DNA of 64,000 bases from positions 62,001 through 126,000 of the forward strand of contig NW_004086182.1 of the NCBI RefSeq assembly GCF_000220395.1. Reading direction: 5' to 3'. The translations under genes and the position numbers were made by a program. Below the pieces are notes generated by a model that did no database searches, had not been told where the DNA came from, and worked only from the letters and a program-made list of their open reading frames with translations. Below, piece after piece: positions 1 through 15,212 of the stretch; position 1 is the stretch's first letter, and each line of letters opens with the position of its first letter. The DNA comes from Ichthyophthirius multifiliis (taxonomy: Eukaryota; Ciliophora; Oligohymenophorea; Hymenostomatida).

Positions 1-1155
1 TATAGAATAATGGCAAAGAAAAGTGTTTTATCAATCCTAAATGAAAGATAACTTCTATCATCTTTTAATCATCCGTATAAAATAAAAATATACTTTTACA
101 AATATAAATATTATAATTATTATATTTTTCTTTATCTAAAAAATAATTAAAATAAAAAGTTTTCTAATAAATATGATATATGCATTTTAAGATTATTAAA
201 ATTTGTACTTAATAATGGATTTATTATCAGGGGGAGACTTAAGATTTCATATATGCTAAAATCGTAAATTTACTGAAAAATAAACATGTAAATAATTTAT
301 TTATAAAGGAAGAATAAAAAAATATCTTTAAAAATAAAAAAAAGAGTTTTTTGCAGCAAGTATTATAATAGGCCTTGAATATTTACATTAGAATGGAATA
401 ATACATAGAGACATTAAACCCGAAAACTTAGTATTTGACAACAAAGGATATATAAGAATAACTGATTTAGGTATAGCTAGAATATGGAAACCTTAAAATA
501 GTTAAGATACAAGTGGAACTCCTGGATATATGGGTTTTTATTCTAATATTATATTTTTCTAAAAAACAATTAATTATAGCCCCAGAAGTAATGTGTAGAA
601 ACAATCATGGAATAGCAGCTGATTATTACGCTTTAGGTGTAATAGTATTTGAATGTATGATGGGAAAAAGACCTTATGTAGGAAAATCACGTTAAGAAAT
701 AAGAGATTAAATATTGGCAAAATAAGTTTAATTGAAAAAATAAGATATTCCTAAAAATTGGTCATTAGAAGCAGCTGATTTTATTAACAGAGTATTTTTT
801 TTTTTCTTCTAATTTATGGAATTTTTTAAATTTTTTATTTTTTTTTTAAAAAAAAGACAATTTAAAGAAAACCTTAAAATAGATTAGGGTTAAATGGACC
901 TGATGAAATTAAAAAACATGCTTGGTTTAATAATTATCCATGGGAAAAACATCTAAGTAAAGAATTAGCACCACCTTTTTTACCTTCAGTAATATTTAAT
1001 TTGAAATAAAATAATTTTAATATATAAGCAAACAGATAATAACTTTCAGATTTTCAATAATAAATAAGAAAGTAAAGAAGATCTCATTATATAAAATGAG
1101 TTAGAATTAAGAAAAAATAGTATTTAAGGTTTATTATTTATAAATTAATTAATAA

Positions 1156-1212
<57 letters not shown>

Positions 1213-1388
1213 TAGATTTGTTTCAAGGATATGATTTTGATAGAACTTCTAATATTAAATAATAATTTTAAAGCAATATTTCAAATTTCAATATTTAAAA
1301 AGATTCTTCAACATAAATATAAAATAAAATTAATAATAGAGATTTTTCTAATTAATAAGTTGTTAGGAATTTATAGCTTATAAAATGA
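1..1388 (+). CDS. Serine/threonine protein kinase, 5' end outside window
   Basis: Partial protein kinase lacking the glycine loop and the beta3 lysine, which lie left of the window. Visible in order: [12 protein letters not shown] (helix C region), [12 protein letters not shown] (hinge), HRDIKPENL (catalytic loop), ITDLGIAR (DLG replaces DFG), GTPGYMAPEV (P+1 loop), [20 protein letters not shown] and a C-terminal tail with LFQGYDFDR. Six GT-AG introns restore one frame: 75-159, 288-344, 534-579, 792-856, 989-1028 and 1129-1215. The TGA at 1386-1388 ends it. The tail and APE-region wording resemble AGC/STK32-like kinases of ciliates; the exact subfamily is inferred. Role: phosphorylation of protein Ser/Thr. 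The last intron carries a (TA)n tract. Confidence 0.88.
1163..1195. repeat. (TA)n microsatellite inside a kinase intron
   Basis: Uninterrupted AT dinucleotide run within the last intron (1129-1215) of the kinase gene. No coding role. Confidence 0.9.
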
Positions 1389-2540
1389 AAAAAATAAAAA
1401 TATATATAATAAAATATTTAAAAACATCGAATAATAATTATAAATTATTATTTATTTATTTTAATTGTTAATTTTAATATTTCATTTTTAAAATAAATAT
1501 TTATATAAAACATACTTTTAAAAATAAATGTAAATCTATTATTTTTTAAAAAATTAAATATCCAAATATCGCTCTTAATATAAATAAGTATTTTATAGTT
1601 AAAAAGAACACTAAAAAGATGATTATCACCGAAAAATATATATTCTTTTTAAAAATATACAATAATAATAAGAAAAATATTATAAAACAAAAACAACAAC
1701 AAAAACAGATTAATATAACTATAATAATAAATCCAACAATATAATATAAAGCAAATAATTTAAGAACTAATATAAGACTCATATATTTAAAAAATTTCCA
1801 AATTCGGAAAAGACTATTAGTCTTTAAAAAATATTAATTAAGAAGCAAAACAATCAAGCGATAGTAGAGCACTAAATATCACTGAATATCCAAAACACCA
1901 AACCAAATTCACTAAATCACTATTTGTTATTTCATTCTGTAATAATTTAAAATTCACCCCCCCCCCCCGAAACTCACTTCAATATTTTTTAAACTAATTA
2001 GCCTCTAGTCTAAGTAACTTTAATAATTTTCTAGTAAAAATAAATTTCATAATTTATCAATTAATATTAAAAAATATTATATATTTATTCAGTTATTAAA
2101 AATGTAAGTAAGCAATAATATCTGTACAAATATTAATTTCAATAAGTTAAAATATATACTAATATAAATAAACTGTATGAACTGTTTACCGAATAACTAA
2201 TTTTAGTGAAAACCAAATGAAAACATAATAATACAAAAAATACGATAGAAATTTTGATAAATATTATAAAAAAAAATTAATAATAATATCTTTAATCTTA
2301 AATATGTAAAAGAATCGAAAAATTCGCCCCGGACAAAATTCATAAAATAAATAAAAGAATTTAACCTTATTTCGATTGTAACTAATTGTTCATATTCAAA
2401 AGTAATGCGAAGAAGCTTATATTAGTTATATGAAATTAATTAGAAAATATTTTCTGAATCTGAATCTTTGAAATCTTCTAATTGTTATTTTTTGTTTGGA
2501 GTCTTTTATTTATAATATTCTTATTTTTTTAAAAACTTTG

Positions 2541-2567
2541 AGACTTTTTTGAAAAAAAAAAAAGTCT
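2541..2567. repeat. Inverted repeat (AGACTTTTTT / AAAAAAGTCTT)
   Basis: The arms AGACTTTTTT and AAAAAGTCTT surround a purine-rich centre and could form an A/T hairpin. Another AGACTTT-like word lies about 35 bp upstream. No function assigned. Confidence 0.5.
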
Positions 2568-2679
2568 TCATATACATAGGAATTAATAGGTTAGATGAGT
2601 TACAATAATAATATATAAATAAATAGGAAAAAAATAAAATATGGCTACTTAATTTCTTAAATAATCATTTAAATAAAGG

Positions 2680-2723
2680 AAATCCATTAAAAATTTTAGG
2701 TAAATCCATTAAAAATTTTAGGT
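2680..2723. repeat. Tandem duplication of a 22-bp unit
   Basis: Two directly adjacent, identical 22-bp copies (2680-2701 and 2702-2723), each containing CCATTAAAAATTTTAGG. Intergenic; probably a recent slippage duplication. Confidence 0.85.
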
Positions 2724-3710
2724 TTCATTTTAAATATGATATATCATTCTTTATTTTATTTCTAAAAAAACAATTATAAAAGTGATTTATCGAAATTTTT
2801 TAATGAATGTTATTTTATAAGAAAGAATAATTTAAATAAAAACTTAATATAAGAATTTAATATATATTTAATAGAATTATTTAATAAGTATTTCACTTTT
2901 AATTATTTCAAGAGCATATTAAGTAATAAAATAAATAGAAAATAATGTTTTTGATAGTATTCTATATTCATATATCAATGAAAAATAACTTCTATTGATA
3001 AATTTTAAGAACTTTTTTTCTTTGTTTTTATTTAATTGTCTAATCTTAAAATATGCTATTATATACAAAATATTCCTGATTAAAAATAATTTGAAATAAT
3101 TCCAACTAAAAACATCTATTTTAAAATTAATTATAAAATGAAAATTTATAATAATAATATTAGTTTTCATAGGTTAATAGGTTACATTTTGTTCGCATTT
3201 GCCTAATGTAAATTAATTAATATAGCAAAAAGAATGCCTATATAAGGTTATTTATTTAAAAATCAAATAAACAATGAAATAATCTAGATCTAATTTATAA
3301 ATTAAAAGAATTAACTCACTATTTTTAATATTTATAAAATAATAAAGAAGCTATATATAAATATTATATATTTAATTTTTTATATTATTTTTTAAAATAA
3401 AAATAGTATATAAAAATTAAACATATAATATATAAATTTTTATTTAATGTTTGTGTATAAAAATATTGTAATTTTTTTTTTTTTTTATTTAGAAATTTAT
3501 AAACAATTATAATTTTAAAAATTAAAAGTCAAAAAAAATTTTAATTTTTTATAAAAAATAAATTATTTGAAAATGTAAGGGGAATAAGATTCTTAAAAAA
3601 ATATTAATATATATGAAGATTAATAAATTTAATAATTAAAATAGTTAATTCGTTAAGTATTAATAATATTGTTTTTATTTTTTATTTATACATATTTAAA
3701 TATAAAGAAA

Positions 3711-4081
3711 ATGTATATAAATCAACAAAGTATTAGAAAATCAAAACGAAAACAATATTTAGAAGAAAAGAGACAACTTTTATTGGGTAAAATATATACA
3801 GAAAGTAATTTTTTTATTTAGTAAAATAAAAAGATGATATAATAATCGACAGTATTTAGAATAATGATTATGTATTTAGTGAATTAGACTTCGAAGAATA
3901 AAACTAATTAGCCGAATAATTAAAAGAATAATATATAATGTTACTAAATGAAGAAGAATTGATTATAAAAAATAAATATGAAGAACATATATAAATACTA
4001 AAATACGAAGAATAATTATATTTAAAATAATATGAAGAATTTTTAAAGTAAAAATAATTAATTTTAAAACAATAATAATGA
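3711..4081 (+). CDS. Small coiled-coil protein, unknown function
   Basis: Two exons joined by a 35-nt phase-1 intron (3787-3821) give 111 residues ending at TGA 4079-4081. The N-terminus is basic (KSKRKQ). From about residue 45 on it is a charged E/Q/L-rich helix (for example NEEELIIKNKYEEH) likely to form a coiled coil. No domain recognised. It converges on the VPS9 gene, with only 54 bp between the two stop codons. The intron is needed because the frame after it differs from the frame before it. Composition and splice fit make it a probable real gene. Confidence 0.6.
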
Positions 4082-4135
4082 ATGATAAAAATACAATTTA
4101 GATTATTATAAATAAATAACATAAAAATAAAAAAA

Positions 4136-5518
4136 TCATTTTTCTTATTCAATTAATTAATACAAACAAGCTTATAAAGTAACTAAATAATAACCATTTA
4201 TACTATTTCTTATATTATCTGTAATAAACTTATCAATAATTTCTAATTAAGTAAAAATATCAATAATTTAACTTTTTGCTACTATATAAAGCATAATACT
4301 AAAATTATCATCAGAATCAAATTCTACTTATTTTTCTATATTAAAATATTAATAAAATTCATTTATTTAAATAGTAATCAATTCACAAGCTTTTATTATT
4401 TTTTTTAGCTTTCCAATAGGATTTTTTTTCTTTTATATTTTTTTTAATTATTAAATACATTTATTATATTCTTATTATTATAAACAAAAGTCATTCTATT
4501 TTATTTAAAAATACTAAAGTGTTTTTTAATTCAAACAGAAATTTTCTTTTACAAAGAAATCCTGAGGTTATTTTCCTTTATGTTTTTCATAAATTTTATA
4601 TAATAAATTCTCTTCATTTTTATATTAGGATTTTACTATATTATAAACAATTTTATATATATTATGGCTTTTAAAAACTTCAGAAGTAGTAAAATTAAGC
4701 ATATTTATAAAATTATGAAACGGATTATAATTAAGGCTATAATATAAGACTATTGCTTTTGTAAAAACTCGAACAAATTATTATAATTCTCCAATTATTT
4801 TATTTTTTATTTTATTACTATTTTCGTTTAAAACAACTTCTGCTTCTTCACTTAAAACTCCTTTAAAATTATCACAAAAGCAGTTTTTAAAAATTTAAAA
4901 AAGTATACGTAAAAAACATTATTTTTCTTCATGTAATTAGCTTGCTATACAAGTATTTATTTATACAAATTATTATAATATAATACTTTTGCTTTCTCCT
5001 TATATGATTTATTATTATTATTATTATTAAATTGGAAATAAATAAGAGTTTACAGATGATGCAATACTTAAATTATTGTTTATTATAAAACTATTATTTA
5101 AAGAATTATTATATATCCCTTCATCCTATTCTAAAATATCATTATTTTATGATTCTATTAAAAGTGAGTTATTTTAAAGCTTTGTAATTTTTTTTAAATT
5201 TTTTTATCTAATACTTGATATTATTAATTTCTGTTTGCCTTAATTATACTTTTTTATTATACTTTTGATTGGAATTTATATTGATATTAAAAAGATTCTT
5301 TTAACTTTTAATAATTTTATTATACTTATACTGCCCATATTTACTATGTTTCAAGTTACATGCATTCTTCTTATATATAGGTAAAATACTAAGTGTTTTG
5401 TTTAGATTTCTTTTATTTTGACTTAAATTAAATATTTTTTTTTATAAATATAGTTTAAATATACATCTAAATAATCATTTATACAACAATCCATACCGCT
5501 AACATTCATAGCGCCCAT
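4136..5518 (-). CDS. VPS9-domain protein, likely Rab5-family GEF
   Basis: The C-terminal part holds a VPS9 domain: NPIGKLKKIIKACELI, then DSDDNFSIMLYIVAKSQ, then NGYYLVTLQACLYQLIEQ just before TGA. In known VPS9 proteins the conserved Asp and the GYYLTTL motif catalyse nucleotide exchange on endosomal Rab5-type GTPases, so a role in endosome traffic is expected. An upstream helical region (NNYNPF-like, residues about 200-300) matches the usual helical bundle. One 43-nt intron lies at 5422-5464. A frame break in an A7/A8 run at about 5190-5207 separates the N-terminal Q/K-rich part from the rest; adding one base gives 447 codons exactly. No N-terminal RIN or other domain seen. Confidence 0.85.
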
Positions 5519-5776
5519 TTTTAAAGTTTATATTATATGTATTATTTATTATTGTTTAAGTTTATTAATTTAAAAAATTTATATTAAATTTAAAATTTTT
5601 ATTATAATAATTATTAATTTTTATTGCATATAGAAAAAAGGAATAAAAATATATTTTAATTATTTTTTGTATATTATATTTAGATTTTTAATATTTTTTA
5701 GAATATAATTATTTAATAATATATATATATTTTTTTTTAACTAAATATTTACTAAATATAATAAAATAAATTATAA

Positions 5777-7014
5777 TGAATATAGTTTTTGGATAAGAAA
5801 ATCAAAATTTTCAACAATAATTAGTATGGCCAGTTCCTATTATATATGGTATAAAATTAACAGGTTAACATTATTTTTTTCTTCAAAGTAATAAATAATT
5901 CATTAATAAACTATAAAAGATTTCTTAAAAATATAAAAAATAAACCAAAGTACTTAAAAAAAAGTTGTTTCTAACCTATAGATATCTACGTAAATAATTT
6001 AATTTATATTTTAATGTGCGGAATTATTAGAAGTACAAAATTTAACAAGTTTCCACTCAATTCATCTCTATCATATATATTTACTAAAAAACCAAAGGTA
6101 ATAATTCATAAATTTATAGATATTATTAATAAATGAATTTTAAATTAAAAAATAATATTTTTATAATTATAAACATTTAAGGATTATAAAAAATATGAAT
6201 CATTAATTATTAGCTTTAGTTTGTCTAATATTATCTTCGAAAGTATATATTTTTATTTAAAATGAAAAAAAATAAAATAGATATTTGATTAATGTCAAGT
6301 TACTATTGATAATGCTATATTTTTATCAAACTATAGCTTTACTAAATAAGGTATTTAATTATTAAAAATAATTTTTAAAACAATAACTTTTAAAAACATA
6401 AAGAAGTATTAAAATAAGAATAATTAGGTTATATAAAAACTTATGATAAACATAAAAATTAATTTATCTATATTAAATAAAAAAAATACTAGTTCTATAA
6501 TGTTTTAATTTTTATATTATATTGCGAGATGAACTTTTAATTGATAAAGCATTGATTTTATTAAAATTTATTGAACCAATAATTCCTCAAAATACTCTTC
6601 CTTTATTTATTAATATTAGCAAAATAATTATCTAAGTACTATATGAAGATTTTTTGTATATTTATAATTTTACTGATTAATTATTTTTAGCAGCTTGTGG
6701 TATATATAATGTACTAAAAAAATAAAAATATTTATTAATAAAAAAGTTATTTAATGTACAAGCATTTTGCTTACTAAATCAAATGGAAATCTTCCCTTAA
6801 CATTAAGAATTAGCTAATTAATTAATAATAATCATGAAAACACAATAAAACATTCTTAATAGATATTAAAAAAAGTTTTAACGAAAAAATATTTAAAAAA
6901 TTATAACATTTGATTAAAAAATTAAAAGAAGTAAAAATTAATCTGAAATAAAAAATATATATATATGTATATAAATCTTATATTATTGTTTATATTTTAT
7001 ATTTTCTAAAATGA
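5777..7014 (+). CDS. Cyclin-domain protein
   Basis: Spliced gene with several short introns. Recognisable cyclin-box segments: CAELLEVQNLTSFHSIHLYH, then QLLALVCLILSSK (the classic LxxLxxxLASK helix), then SNYSFTKQEVLKQEQ, then CFNFYIILRDELLIDKALIL. A second helical block contains QLFLAACGIYNVLKKQ, like the second cyclin fold. Such proteins bind and activate a cyclin-dependent kinase; the partner and cell-cycle or transcription role cannot be told from the sequence. The start ATG at 5777 is the first in frame after A/T-only DNA. Several intron borders (for example 3' sites near 6276 and 6492) were chosen because they restore cyclin motifs. Stop TGA 7012-7014; the last 50 residues are K/N/I-rich and less certain. 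Confidence 0.75.
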
Positions 7015-7119
7015 AATTTTATATACATATTATTTAATTTTATAAATTATTAATTCGTAAAAATAAATATATATAAAAAAATATGTAATTAAATATATAA
7101 ATTCAGTTTTTTGTTTTAA

Positions 7120-7521
7120 TCAAAAGTAATTATATCTAGGTTTTTTAATAGCAAATTCAATAATTTTAGGGATATAAACATTGTCTTAAGGGTAGGGTTC
7201 TTGTCCAAGTAAATACTTATTTAACTAAGGAGTTTCATGTAATAATACATCTTCATTAAATTTAATGCATTCATCATATGTAAAGTTTTTTAAATTTTAC
7301 TTAGCATAACTGCTTATAAGTAAATCTAATTCTCTCATTCCCAAATTAGTTGCCCTATTTAAATATTTATTATATTAAAATAAAGTAAAAGAAGAAAAAC
7401 TATTAAACCTCCAAATTAATTGCTTTTATAAATCAGGTAAATTAGTTTCTAAAGTATATTTTTTTGCCCATAATGTTTCATCACTTATACAGAAAGCTCT
7501 TTTAATTAATTTTGTAAACAT
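7120..7521 (-). CDS. SDHAF2/Sdh5-like succinate dehydrogenase assembly factor
   Basis: Single-exon 133-residue protein. The core NRATNLGMRELDLLISSYAK matches the SDHAF2 (Sdh5, SdhE/YgfY) signature in which the RG-MxExD-L region contacts the flavoprotein. It is followed by FNEDVLLHETPQLNKYLLGQ, the usual helix with a short-chain Glu/Asp and LLG ending. Known family role: aids covalent FAD attachment to the SDH flavoprotein subunit in mitochondria. The basic, hydroxylated N-terminus (MFTKLIKRAF) may serve as a presequence. Length is normal for the family. The only TGA in frame ends it at 7120-7122. Converges on the cyclin gene, 105 bp apart. Confidence 0.88.
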
Positions 7522-7764
7522 TTATTTTAATTTTAAAAATTATTTTATACTATAATTTATTTTAATATTTCTAAAAATATATTTATATATATAAAAATAT
7601 ATTATTTCTTTATGTTTATATATAAATGTAATCTTAAAAAAAAAAATTATTAAGAAAATATACGAAAGTTCTAAATTATTTTGTCTTAATGTTCGATAAT
7701 AAATTAAAATCACATTAATTAATTTATTATAAATATACAAAATTAATTATATTAATTATAATAA

Positions 7765-7817
<53 letters not shown>

Positions 7818-8282
7818 ATTTTTTTATTAAGAAATATTTCAATAAATTTTTTATTTATACGATTTCTAATAAATATGTTTACAAAACATTTAAAGTTTTT
7901 TATTGATAAAAGTTGCAAAAAATAATAAATTACGTCTTTAATCATAATATAAATAATTAAATTTAATTTAAAAAAAAATATTAATTTATTGTATTATATT
8001 ATAAAAAATGATAAAAAAAAATATATTATTGATTATATATAAAAAAATGTATGTTTAAATAAAGTTATGTTATTCTATAATCTTCAAAATATTACATAAA
8101 GATATAAAAAATATATTATAATTAATGAATTTATATTTATATTATTTTTTATATTTATAATGCTTTTCATATTTAAAAATAATTTATAAATTAAAATTTT
8201 ATACTTATTAAAATTTAAAAATAAAAATTAATTGTATAAATGTAAATATATATATATATATATATAAAAATAAAAATTTTAA

Positions 8283-8321
<39 letters not shown>

Positions 8322-8568
8322 TATTTCTAATTTTATTATTTTATGTAAAATAATAAAATGAAAAATTAAAAAAAGGTTATTAATATTTTATTATTTTTTT
8401 AAGGAAGAATTTTTTTTTTTATTAAATTATAATCTATTTATATGAATATTTATTATTATTTCATTATTATAAATTTTTTATTATATTCAAATAGAATAAT
8501 TAAAAATATTATATAAAAAAACCAAAAAATAAGTAAAAAATATAAAAAATATAAATAAATAAATCAAA
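7522..8568. other. AT-rich spacer, no gene seen
   Basis: Almost pure A/T with several (TA)n tracts. It lies between the starts of two divergent genes (SDHAF2-like on the - strand and the 354-aa unknown on the + strand), so it should contain both promoters, but no motif stands out. Confidence 0.6.
7769..7814. repeat. (TA)n microsatellite
   Basis: About 23 AT units in the intergenic spacer. Confidence 0.9.
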
Positions 8569-9757
8569 ATGGATATTAATTTAGATAAAATATTAGAATA
8601 ATAATATAATTTTGCTGATTAAAAATTACAAAAACTTGATCTTTTTGTCCATAAACCTCCTTTTATTCCTTTTACATTTGAAATATGGAGAGAAGATGCT
8701 TTAAAAGCATTAGAACCTCACTTAAAAGTGTTACCTTTTATGTAATTATAGGAGGTAAAACGTTAATTAATAAATAAATTTGACAAACAATTAATACATT
8801 TACTCCAAAAAAGAATGAAATAACCATATTTTGAATTAATTTTTAACGATAACTATGCAGTACCAAAAGACACTAATGTATAAAGTGCAAAAAAAGATTA
8901 TCATTTATGTAAAAAAAAAAAAAAAATATTTAAAATGTAAATAAAAAAATAGTTAAGAATTTAGAAAGATTAGCAAACTCAATAAGTGAATGGTGTATAT
9001 AAATAGAATTAAGCTGTGAATTAATTGAAAGAGCAAAAATATATAAATATTATAGTCAAAACTAATAAGAATAAGAAATGTATAAAAAATTAATTGATAA
9101 ATTATAAGCTAAACAACACTTTTCAATAGTCCAATATGTAAAACGTTTTTTGAAATGTACTGCAACTTTTTCAATAAGAAAACTTTCCTCTTTTATTTGG
9201 GCGAAAGGACTTGCTCTTTCTAATATTTCGATGGGGGCTTTAATTCTTACTTATTATTCTTTTATTGGAACTACATCTTTTCCTATTTAAATGCTTTTAC
9301 CCCGAACTTAAATATCATGGATGGTAATTAATATTTATTTTTATTTTTAATTTTAAAATAAAATAATATTTTTTTATATTTTTTATTTCTTTTTTTTAAA
9401 TAGCTAGGAGGATTGGTTGGTTCATATGCTTTAAATTAAGTTGCAGAAATTATATAAAGAGGTGAAATTGCAGAAGATATGGATAATATAAGTGAAGCTT
9501 TTTGTTAAATTAGTATTTAATTATCTTCTTTTAATTAAAAATGTGAAGATGCTATTATGGATTGTAGTTTGTGTAAAAATGAAGATGAGTTGTAAAAGAA
9601 TTGCATGACTTTAAAAAAAATTATTAATGAATTTTTACAAAATGGACATAACATTTTGTAAAAAAATCTTACTTCTACAAGAGATTTGTATGAAAAATAA
9701 GATGATAGTGATGAGGATTTAACTATTTTAGATGTTTAAGATTAAAAAAATGAGTGA
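8569..9757 (+). CDS. Unknown protein with hydrophobic central segments
   Basis: Three exons separated by introns 8909-8952 (44 nt, with an A16 run after the GT) and 9324-9403 (80 nt). The spliced length is exactly 355 codons (354 aa). The N-terminal half is helical and charged. Residues about 215-270 contain two hydrophobic stretches (NISMGALILTYYSFIGTT and LGGLVGSYALNQ) with small-residue GxxxG-like spacing that could be membrane hairpins. The C-terminus is acidic (DDSDEDLTILD). Cysteines cluster in MDCSLCKNEDELQKNCM. No family recognised. Same strand as ArgRS downstream, 454 bp away, so not an operon. Confidence 0.75.
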
Positions 9758-10211
9758 ATATTTCTCATTTGAATATTATTTTTAAAAATTGTTAGATTAT
9801 ATATATATAATATATATTTAAGAAAAAAAATAAAAAAATATTTATAATATATATATATATACTTATGCATATATAAAATATATAAAGTTTTTTATTCTAT
9901 TGTTTTAGTTATTATTACTAAATTTACTATTTCTTTTTTATGTTTATATTTTTTATGAATTTTAAATTTGATATTATTTATTATAATAATAATATTTAAA
10001 GTAATTAACTTTAAAAAAGTATTTTTTAAATAAAATAATATAGCAAAAAATTTTTTTTTATTTAAAACTAGAAAATATAAAAAAAAAATTATAAAAATAA
10101 TAATTTAAAACTAAAAAAAAAAAATACATATATAAACATACTTTTAAATATCCAAAATAAAAAAATTAAGAAATTATAACAAAAAAATAAAAAAAATACA
10201 AACAAAAAATA
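9758..10211. other. Spacer upstream of ArgRS
   Basis: A/T-rich, ending in a purine leader of A runs directly before the ATG at 10212. No gene or recognisable site. Confidence 0.6.
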
Positions 10212-12085
<1,874 letters not shown>

Positions 12086-12677
12086 TTTTTTAGTTTTTTA
12101 TCTATTATGATATTTTTTTTTTTAGTTATTTTTTTTTTATTATAATATATTTTTTTAATAATAAATTTATTATTTTTTTAGTTTTTAATTATCTTTTTTT
12201 TAAAAAAAAATAAAAAGACTTAATATCTAATAAATATAATATTAAAAGGTATTTATTTATATTTTTTTAAAAAAAAACGCAATAATGTTATTAATAAAAA
12301 TTATAATCTTTTAATATTTTAGTTTATAAATTTAATTAGAAATAAATTATATTTTATAATAATTTTTTTATTATATTTTAAGCAATAGTGTTTTTAAAGA
12401 ATAATTAATGAAAACTCGCCAAATTTTTAACTTTAAATTGAACAGATTTAAATAAAAAAATATACTTTATGAAAAAAAAAACAAACAAATTAAATAAAAT
12501 TAATTCTTATAAAAAAAAAAAATTATAAAACATAATTACTATTTTTTAAATAAAACTAAAGCAAAAAGAACAAAATTGAAAAAAAAAAAAACTTTATTAA
12601 AAATTGCAATAACAAAAGCACAAAAGAAAAAAAAAATTAAACTAAAAAAAAAAAAAAAAAAAAAAATATACCCATAA
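12086..12677. other. Spacer between ArgRS and CK1
   Basis: T-rich, then A-rich sequence with homopolymers, ending in an A24-like run (about 12643-12666) just before the CK1 start. No gene seen. Confidence 0.6.
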
Positions 12678-13610
<933 letters not shown>

Positions 13611-13641
13611 ACTTGTTTTTTTATATATATTATATTATATA

Positions 13642-13675
<34 letters not shown>

Positions 13676-14024
13676 TTAAATGTTGTTTTTTTTTGTTTTA
13701 TTATAAAGAAATTTTTTAATATATGAACTAACTTTTTTATATTTTGTTTGTTTATTTCTTAAATATTTTTTCATTTTTTTATATTAAATTTATACTTTTT
13801 TTTTAGATTTATTATTATAATTAAAAATTTTCTTTCATTTTTTTTTAATTAATATAAACATACATATATATAAAAATGCTTATGTAAATTGAATTTATAA
13901 TTTTTTTATAAAAAAAATGAATAAAAAATAAAATATTTTATTATTTTTTTTTATTTTATTATTTTTTTTTTAAAAAAAAACTAATTATAAAATAAAATAT
14001 ATATATATTTATAAATAAATTAAA
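13611..14024. other. Spacer with short (TA)n tract
   Basis: A/T-only DNA with a TA run near 13620-13676. No gene seen. Confidence 0.6.
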
Positions 14025-14510
14025 ATGGAAGATTTATAAAAATAAATAAGAGAACCCACAAAAGAATAAATAGCAGAATATAAAGAAGCTTTTTCTTTAT
14101 TTGATAAAGATGGCGATAATGTAATAGACATTAAATATTTAGGATTATTAGTGCGTTCATTAAACAGAAATCCAACAGAATCAGAATTAGAATAAATGTC
14201 ATAAGAAGTAGATCCTTTAGGCCATGAAAAAGTTGAACTTCCTGATTTTCTTACAATGATGGCAAGTAGACCTGAGGAAAATGATCCAGAAGAAGAATTA
14301 TATGAAGCGTTCAAAACATTTGCTAAAGATAAAAAACCTGAACCTACTATGAGAGGTAATGTACTTAAATATATTGTAACTTCAGGTAGAGAACCTTTAA
14401 CTGATGAAGAAGCCGAAGACATGTTAATAGAATTAGGAGTTGAAAATACTACTGAATTTAAAATATCTGATTTTATAAGGCTTATAGTTTCTAATATGAA
14501 TAATTATTGA
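14025..14510 (+). CDS. Calmodulin-like protein with degenerate EF-hands
   Basis: Single exon, 161 residues. [17 protein letters not shown] mimics the calmodulin N-terminus, followed by the loop [12 protein letters not shown]: positions 1, 3, 5 and 9 are acidic but position 12 is Tyr instead of Glu. The second loop region ([13 protein letters not shown]) and the third ([12 protein letters not shown]) lack most Ca-ligands. The fourth region, [13 protein letters not shown], is also non-binding. FLTMMASR matches calmodulin helix F. So the fold is retained but at most one site could bind Ca. Such proteins often act as light chains or scaffold subunits; that is inference. Normal stop TGA 14508-14510. 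Confidence 0.85.
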
Positions 14511-14889
14511 ATTAAGTCTTGCTTATTTATTATTTTTTTATTTATATTTATATAACATTTTTTTATTCAAAGTATAATTAGTTAAAAATGTTATTTAATA
14601 TTTATTTTGATTAAATTTTATTTATAAATTTTTTAATAAAAAAAAAAAAAATTAAAATTTTTATGTTAGAATATAGAATAAAAATAAAAATAAAAATAAA
14701 AGAAAATATTTTATAAAAGTAAATTTTATAAAAAAACATTCGTGTTTATATAAAAAAATTAATATATTGAATTTTAAAAATCTTTCTTATTATTTTATTA
14801 AAAGAATAAATTTAAATTTAAATTCTTAATAAGTTATAAGTTTAATATAAAAAAAAATTATAAAAATTTATTCATAACAATATAATAAT

Positions 14890-14939
<50 letters not shown>

Positions 14940-15090
14940 CTATATATTAGCTATATAAGAACTTTTTTTTTCATTTTCTTAATTACTTAATATAATATTT
15001 TTAATGTGAACTTAAGGAATTATTTTTATTTAAAAACATGGAAGAGATTCTGGACTTACTTTTTTTGGAACTAAATTTTATTAAATAATT
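14511..15090. other. Spacer with (TA)n tract
   Basis: Convergent spacer between the calmodulin-like gene and the N/Q-rich gene on the other strand. It holds a (TA)n run at 14899-14936. An alternative C-terminus of the neighbouring minus-strand gene (VPKKVSPESLP) could extend into 15000-15090. Confidence 0.5.
14899..14936. repeat. (TA)n microsatellite
   Basis: About 19 AT units, intergenic. Confidence 0.9.
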
Positions 15091-15156
15091 TCACTTTCTT
15101 ATAAATTATAGTTATTTAAATTATTAAATTTTATGTTATTAAAATTATTATTATAA

Positions 15157-15212
<56 letters not shown>

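Larger units (their letters stand above)
1389..3710. other. Long spacer, no gene called
   Basis: No open frame here shows protein-like composition or a known motif; those present are hydrophobic or simple A/T sequence. The spacer holds a slightly GC-richer island (about 1795-2480) with a run of about ten C at about 1957-1967, two adjacent copies of a 22-bp unit (2680-2723) and an A/T-rich inverted repeat (2541-2567). A non-coding RNA gene in the island is possible but not shown. Confidence 0.5.

Noticed and set aside
985-1100. Apparent frameshift and early TGA (1097-1099) in the first kinase
   Set aside because: A 40-nt GT-AG intron (989-1028) joins LPS to QTDNNFQIF in the right frame and skips the TGA in the other frame.
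1957-1967. C-run as a telomere-addition or telomeric remnant
   Set aside because: Oligohymenophorean telomeres are C4A2 repeats; this is a single C homopolymer without the repeat.
7540-7945. Minus-strand open frames of about 66-72 codons
   Set aside because: Composed of A/T-only codons and a (TA)n run read as alternating Tyr-Ile; expected by chance when TGA is the only stop.
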